A stretch of DNA of 25,211 bases from an uncultured Clostridia bacterium (GTDB taxonomy: Bacteria > Bacillota > Clostridia > Oscillospirales > Acutalibacteraceae): assembly GCA_947628595.1 (NCBI GenBank), contig CANRAN010000003.1, positions 1-25,211 of the forward strand, given 5' to 3'. The position numbers and the translations under genes are program-made. Shown here one piece after another: positions 21,913 through 25,211 of this stretch (positions within the stretch are counted from its first letter, which is position 1; each line of letters opens with the position of its first letter). The notes under the pieces are model-generated. The model was not told the origin of the DNA. It made no database searches and was given only the letters and a program-made list of their open reading frames with translations.

Positions 21913-24279
21913 TCAGTTATTGCCGTAAAAGCTTTCAGCATAGCGCACACTGTCCATTGCATCGGCACCGTAAAAGTCTGCACCTATCATATCGGCATAT
22001 TCCTGATTAAGCACTGCTCCGCCAACCATAATTTTTATATTCCTGTCGGTTTCATTAAGTAACTTTATCGTTTCAGCCATTGATGGCACGGTTGTTGTCA
22101 TGAGCGCACTCAGTCCCACAAGCTTACAATTATGCTCAATCGCACAGTCCCTTATCATTTCGGGCGGCACATCCCTGCCGAGGTCATATACCGTAAAGCC
22201 ATAGCTTTCCATAAGCACCTTTACTATATTCTTCCCTATATCATGTATATCACCCTTTACTGTTGCAAGGACTATTGCCTTGCTTTTATCAGACTGCTCA
22301 GAGGGGATTTTCTTCTTAACCGAGTCAAACGCTGCTGTTGCCGCATCAGCACTCATCAGAAGCTGAGGGAGATATGCCTTTTTCTGTTCAAACGCCATTC
22401 CTATTTCATTCAGTGCAGGTATTATGTGATTATTTATAATATCAAGCGGCTCAGAATTCTCAAGAAGTCTTTCAGTCTGAATTACTGCACTGTCCTTAAG
22501 ACCCCTGACAATACTTGAATGAAGTGTTTCCTCAGATTTTACTTCCGTCTGCTTTGATGTACTTTTCTTATCGGAGGAAGCGTATTTGATATAATCCACA
22601 CAGCCGCTGTCAAGCATATTCAACGCACGGTATGCATAATATACATTCATCATAGCAACGGAAAAGGGATTCATTATAGCACAGTTAAGACCGCATTGAA
22701 GTGCATTAGAATAAAAGGTTGATGTGATTATATCCCTTTGCGGCAGACCAAAGGAAATATTTGAGATACCCAGACTTGTTTTTACGCCGAGTGCCCGTAT
22801 AAGTTTTATCGAATCAAGAGTGACAACAGCACTTTCGGGATTTGAAGATATCGTGAGTGCGAGAGGGTCAACGATAATATCCTTTTTCGATATACCGTAT
22901 TCGCCTGCACGTTGAATTATCCTTTTTGCAATATCAGCTCTTCCCTGTGCAATATCGGGGATTCCCCTTTCGTCAATCGTAAGTGCTATAACTGAACCCC
23001 CGTATTTCTGTACCAAGGGGAAAACACGCCTCATGCTTTCCTCTGTTCCGTTCACGGAATTTACAAGAGGCTTACCATTATAAATTCTCATTGCCGCTTC
23101 AAGTGTATCAAAATTTGTTGAATCAATTTGCAGCGGCAAGTCCGTTACAGCTTGAAGTGAAGAAACACATCTCAGCATCATCTCTGTTTCATCTATTTCG
23201 GGCAGACCTACATTTACATCAAGAATATCCGCACCTGCATCTGTCTGTTGTATGCCCTCATTTAGGATATAATTAAGGTTTCCACTGCGAAGTGCATCCT
23301 TCAGTTTTGGCTTACCTGTCGGATTTATCCGTTCTCCTATAAGTATCGGATCACTGTCAACAAAAACTGCATGAGTATAGGATGACACACAGGTATATTC
23401 CTTTTTATCGGGTAATCTGTACGGAAGTGATTTTGTTTTTTCTATCGTTTTTCTGATAAATTCGGGAGTAGTTCCGCAGCAGCCGCCGAGTATTATTCCT
23501 CCGCCCCGTGCTATTTTTACCATATAATCCGAAAATTCATCCGCACCTATGTTATAAACGGTTTCACCGTTCCTGACCTCGGGTAGTCCCGCATTCGGAT
23601 TTACTATGACGGGAATCGATGAATATTTTTCAAACTCACCTATTATCCCGAGCATTACATCGGGTCCGAGTGAGCAGTTCATTCCGAGAGCATTTACCCC
23701 AAGCCCCTCTAACATTGCAATCATTGCTGCCGGATTTGCCCCTGTCATAAGCTTACCGCTTTCATCATACACATTCGTAACAAATATCGGCAAATCACAG
23801 TTTTCCTTTGCAGCTATTACGGCTGCCTTTGTTTCATAGCTGTCATTCATCGTTTCAATGAGTATGAGATCTACACCACATTCGGCGGCAACTTTTATAT
23901 TATCGGAAAAAACCGATATGGCTTCTTCAAATTTCATTTGACCCAATGGTTCAAGCAGCTGTCCCGTTGGTCCCATATCATAGGCAACGTAGGCTTCACT
24001 TCTGCCCTCGGCGGCTGCCTTGGCACATTTTATTCCTGCCCTGATAAGCTCATCATAATTTTCAAATTTATCACGGTTAAGTCCAAAGGTATTTGTCTTT
24101 ATAATATTAGCCCCTGCATCAAAATATCTGTTATGCAGTGCGATAATCTTATCGGGATTGGTTATGTTCCATAACTCGGGTGACTGACCGGCAGGAAGTC
24201 CCATTTCCTGCAATACCGTTCCCGTTCCTCCGTCAAAATATATTCTTTTTTCACTCATTAATTCAAGTATGCTTTTCAT
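21913..24279 (-). CDS. metH: Cobalamin-dependent methionine synthase, short form without activation domain
   Basis: 788 aa against about 1200 for E. coli MetH. Order: homocysteine-binding barrel with zinc ligands C202, C267 and C268 (GMNCSLGP, GGCCGTTP); methyltetrahydrofolate barrel beginning GERINPTG (315-322); B12 cap helices (about 585-655); and the B12 domain with DIHDIG (677-682, H679 being the lower cobalt ligand). It moves a methyl group from methyltetrahydrofolate to homocysteine through cob(I)alamin in the cytosol. The C-terminal S-adenosylmethionine activation domain is absent but is encoded separately just upstream, with the two frames overlapping by 17 nt (translational coupling). 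GGGGAT stands before ATG 24279. MetF is not in the window. Confidence 0.93.
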   Translation of the reverse strand: MKSILELMSEKRIYFDGGTGTVLQEMGLPAGQSPELWNITNPDKIIALHNRYFDAGANIIKTNTFGLNRDKFENYDELIRAGIKCAKAAAEGRSEAYVAYDMGPTGQLLEPLGQMKFEEAISVFSDNIKVAAECGVDLILIETMNDSYETKAAVIAAKENCDLPIFVTNVYDESGKLMTGANPAAMIAMLEGLGVNALGMNCSLGPDVMLGIIGEFEKYSSIPVIVNPNAGLPEVRNGETVYNIGADEFSDYMVKIARGGGIILGGCCGTTPEFIRKTIEKTKSLPYRLPDKKEYTCVSSYTHAVFVDSDPILIGERINPTGKPKLKDALRSGNLNYILNEGIQQTDAGADILDVNVGLPEIDETEMMLRCVSSLQAVTDLPLQIDSTNFDTLEAAMRIYNGKPLVNSVNGTEESMRRVFPLVQKYGGSVIALTIDERGIPDIAQGRADIAKRIIQRAGEYGISKKDIIVDPLALTISSNPESAVVTLDSIKLIRALGVKTSLGISNISFGLPQRDIITSTFYSNALQCGLNCAIMNPFSVAMMNVYYAYRALNMLDSGCVDYIKYASSDKKSTSKQTEVKSEETLHSSIVRGLKDSAVIQTERLLENSEPLDIINNHIIPALNEIGMAFEQKKAYLPQLLMSADAATAAFDSVKKKIPSEQSDKSKAIVLATVKGDIHDIGKNIVKVLMESYGFTVYDLGRDVPPEMIRDCAIEHNCKLVGLSALMTTTVPSMAETIKLLNETDRNIKIMVGGAVLNQEYADMIGADFYGADAMDSVRYAESFYGNN

Positions 24280-24868
24280 TTTTTATCCCCATTATTGCAG
24301 TTATAGATTTCATTGGTGTCATAAGGTATGACGGGCTCAAGCTTATTCCCAAAAGAGATTGAGCATTGAGCCTTTCAAGCAGCGGCTTCTGATATGTAAG
24401 CGAAAGATCCCCATAGCCGGGACTGAACCTGACAGCACAGTCAAGTCCGTTCTTCATAAGTCCCGAGGCATAATCGCAAAAGGAGTCTATCGCCGCCGAG
24501 GCTATGGCATCGGTTATAAAATGCTCAGCCTGTGAAATTATCTTAAGCCTTGCAAGCTCTCTGTCAACAGCTATTCCGGCTGTGAGTGCCATAACGAAGG
24601 CTTCATCACAGCCACTCATATTTCTGTACAAATTTTTACTTTCTGTTTTCATAAAGCCGAACTCGCATATATTTTCCTCTCTCATATCAACATGAGTGCG
24701 TATATATGCACATTTATAGTTAATTATCTTCATCAACGATTTCTTGCACGCTTCAATAATTTCATTTGTATATCCTCGTTCAACATTCAATCGCTGGGCA
24801 AGCTCATTTTTATTTATTTCAATATCCTCCGCTGATGCGGTTATCATAAAGATATCACTGCTCTTCAA
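24263..24868 (-). CDS. Stand-alone MetH activation-domain protein (Met_synt_B12 family)
   Basis: 201 aa from TTG 24868, favoured because AGGTGG lies 5 nt upstream; GTG 24877 (three codons earlier) is the alternative. The C-terminal part has the family signature RFSPGYGDLSL (about 150-160) and SYLMTPMKSITAIMGI, which in full-length MetH binds S-adenosylmethionine and helps reductive remethylation of oxidised cobalamin. It overlaps the start of the short metH by 17 nt, so the two are made together and together equal one full MetH. An extended -10 promoter lies upstream. The electron donor is not evident from the window. Confidence 0.9.
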   Translation of the reverse strand: MKSSDIFMITASAEDIEINKNELAQRLNVERGYTNEIIEACKKSLMKIINYKCAYIRTHVDMREENICEFGFMKTESKNLYRNMSGCDEAFVMALTAGIAVDRELARLKIISQAEHFITDAIASAAIDSFCDYASGLMKNGLDCAVRFSPGYGDLSLTYQKPLLERLNAQSLLGISLSPSYLMTPMKSITAIMGIKNEKHT

Positions 24869-24894
24869 CCTCTCCACCTCACTGTTACATCAAT

Positions 24895-24923
24895 AATATA
24901 TCATATCCTGACATTATTTTCAA
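24895..24923 (-). promoter_or_regulatory. Sigma-A promoter of the activation protein-metH operon
   Basis: Minus strand: TTGAAA (24918-24923), 17-bp spacer, TATATT (24895-24900) with extended -10 TG (ATATGATATATT). It leaves a leader of only about 20 nt, too short for a SAM or cobalamin riboswitch. Confidence 0.8.
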
Positions 24924-24942
24924 GCGGCGGCATTGGCGCCTC

Positions 24943-25211
24943 CTAAAGTCTTGGGTCAACCGGCTCACTTTCAAATGCAAGCACTCCGAAAACACATTCG
25001 TGTACTCTGTAAAGAGGTTCATGATTTATAAAACGGTTAAGCGACTCCATACCGAGTGCAAATTCCCTGAGTGCAAGTGAACGCTTCCGCGCAAGAGAAC
25101 GTCCTTTAAGTCTTGTGAGATTTTCAGACATGAGATATTCAGGTCCGTATATTATTCTGAGATATTCCTTGCCACGGCATTTAACAGCCGGTTGTATTAT
25201 CTGATTATTAT
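24943..25211 (-). CDS. pnkp: C-terminal end of bacterial polynucleotide kinase-phosphatase (Pnkp), partial
   Basis: The frame enters from the window's right edge and stops at TAG 24943, giving about 89 residues. They include QPAVKCRGKEYLRIIYGPEY, then RSLARKRSLALREFALGMES and a very conserved ending VHECVFGVLAFESEPVDPRL, which I recognise as the end of the ligase/adenylyltransferase domain of Pnkp. Pnkp (kinase, phosphatase, ligase) repairs cleaved RNA and works with the methyltransferase Hen1, which marks the repaired 3' end; hen1 would be expected upstream, outside the window. An in-frame ATG at 25131 is internal to the domain and not the true start. Confidence 0.85.
   Translation of the reverse strand, partial: NNQIIQPAVKCRGKEYLRIIYGPEYLMSENLTRLKGRSLARKRSLALREFALGMESLNRFINHEPLYRVHECVFGVLAFESEPVDPRL

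Noticed and set aside
24869..24942. SAM or cobalamin riboswitch upstream of the metH operon
   Set aside because: The leader from the promoter to the gene is only about 20 nt and no conserved riboswitch core is visible.
1..25211. CRISPR arrays, insertion sequences or rRNA genes
   Set aside because: No regularly spaced direct repeats, transposase motifs or rRNA-like sequence were seen on reading both strands.

Overview
The window looks like chromosome from a low-GC, anaerobic, spore-forming Clostridia-type bacterium (Ruminococcaceae/Oscillospiraceae-like). The signs are AT-rich intergenic DNA, strong AGGAGG-type ribosome binding sites, canonical TTGACA/TATAAT-like promoters, sporulation genes (yqfC, yqfD, ylbJ/spoVV-like, spoIIM-like), a fermentative bifunctional AdhE with a Rex-like operator, a cobalamin-dependent methionine synthase with a separate activation-domain protein, and the end of a bacterial Pnkp RNA-repair gene. 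All family assignments were made by reading translated motifs; no database search was run.

Left edge (1-1000): the tail of a small CxxC zinc-ribbon protein and a decayed tyrosine integrase (start and C-terminal catalytic half only) lie just outside the 3' end of a two-gene tRNA-Ser operon on the minus strand. This is the usual position of a tRNA-targeted integrative element, so the left flank is probably a degraded island.

Accessory block (1000-9400): two large minus-strand genes. The downstream one encodes a 960-residue membrane protein with a channel-like N-terminus, two Rossmann/RCK-like regions and a C-terminal RyR-like domain. The upstream one encodes a 1542-residue fusion of DUF4011, SF1 helicase, Vsr/MTES_1575-like nuclease and DUF3320, an architecture reported as antiphage (Hhe-like). 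Between them is about 380 bp with an 11-bp perfect hairpin and a possible 36-codon ORF. This is the best candidate for an undescribed conflict system in the window.

Core region (9400-25211): an Rrf2/IscR-type regulator and a tRNA-Thr/tRNA-Tyr operon, then asnB behind a ylbJ-like gene, divergent from yqfC-yqfD. Next comes a fermentation cluster read leftward: adhE, a degenerate stand-alone paralog of the AdhE alcohol-dehydrogenase domain that has lost all four metal ligands, and a PflX-like radical SAM protein. Then follow spoIIM-like and DUF624-like membrane genes, and a metH operon in which the activation protein overlaps a shortened metH. The right edge cuts through pnkp.

Five of the promoters (both tRNA operons, rrf2, hhe-like and the metH operon) share a TTGnnn box, a 17-bp spacer and an ATATG(A/G)TATnnT extended -10. 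Only the adhE promoter departs from this, and it carries the Rex-like operator.
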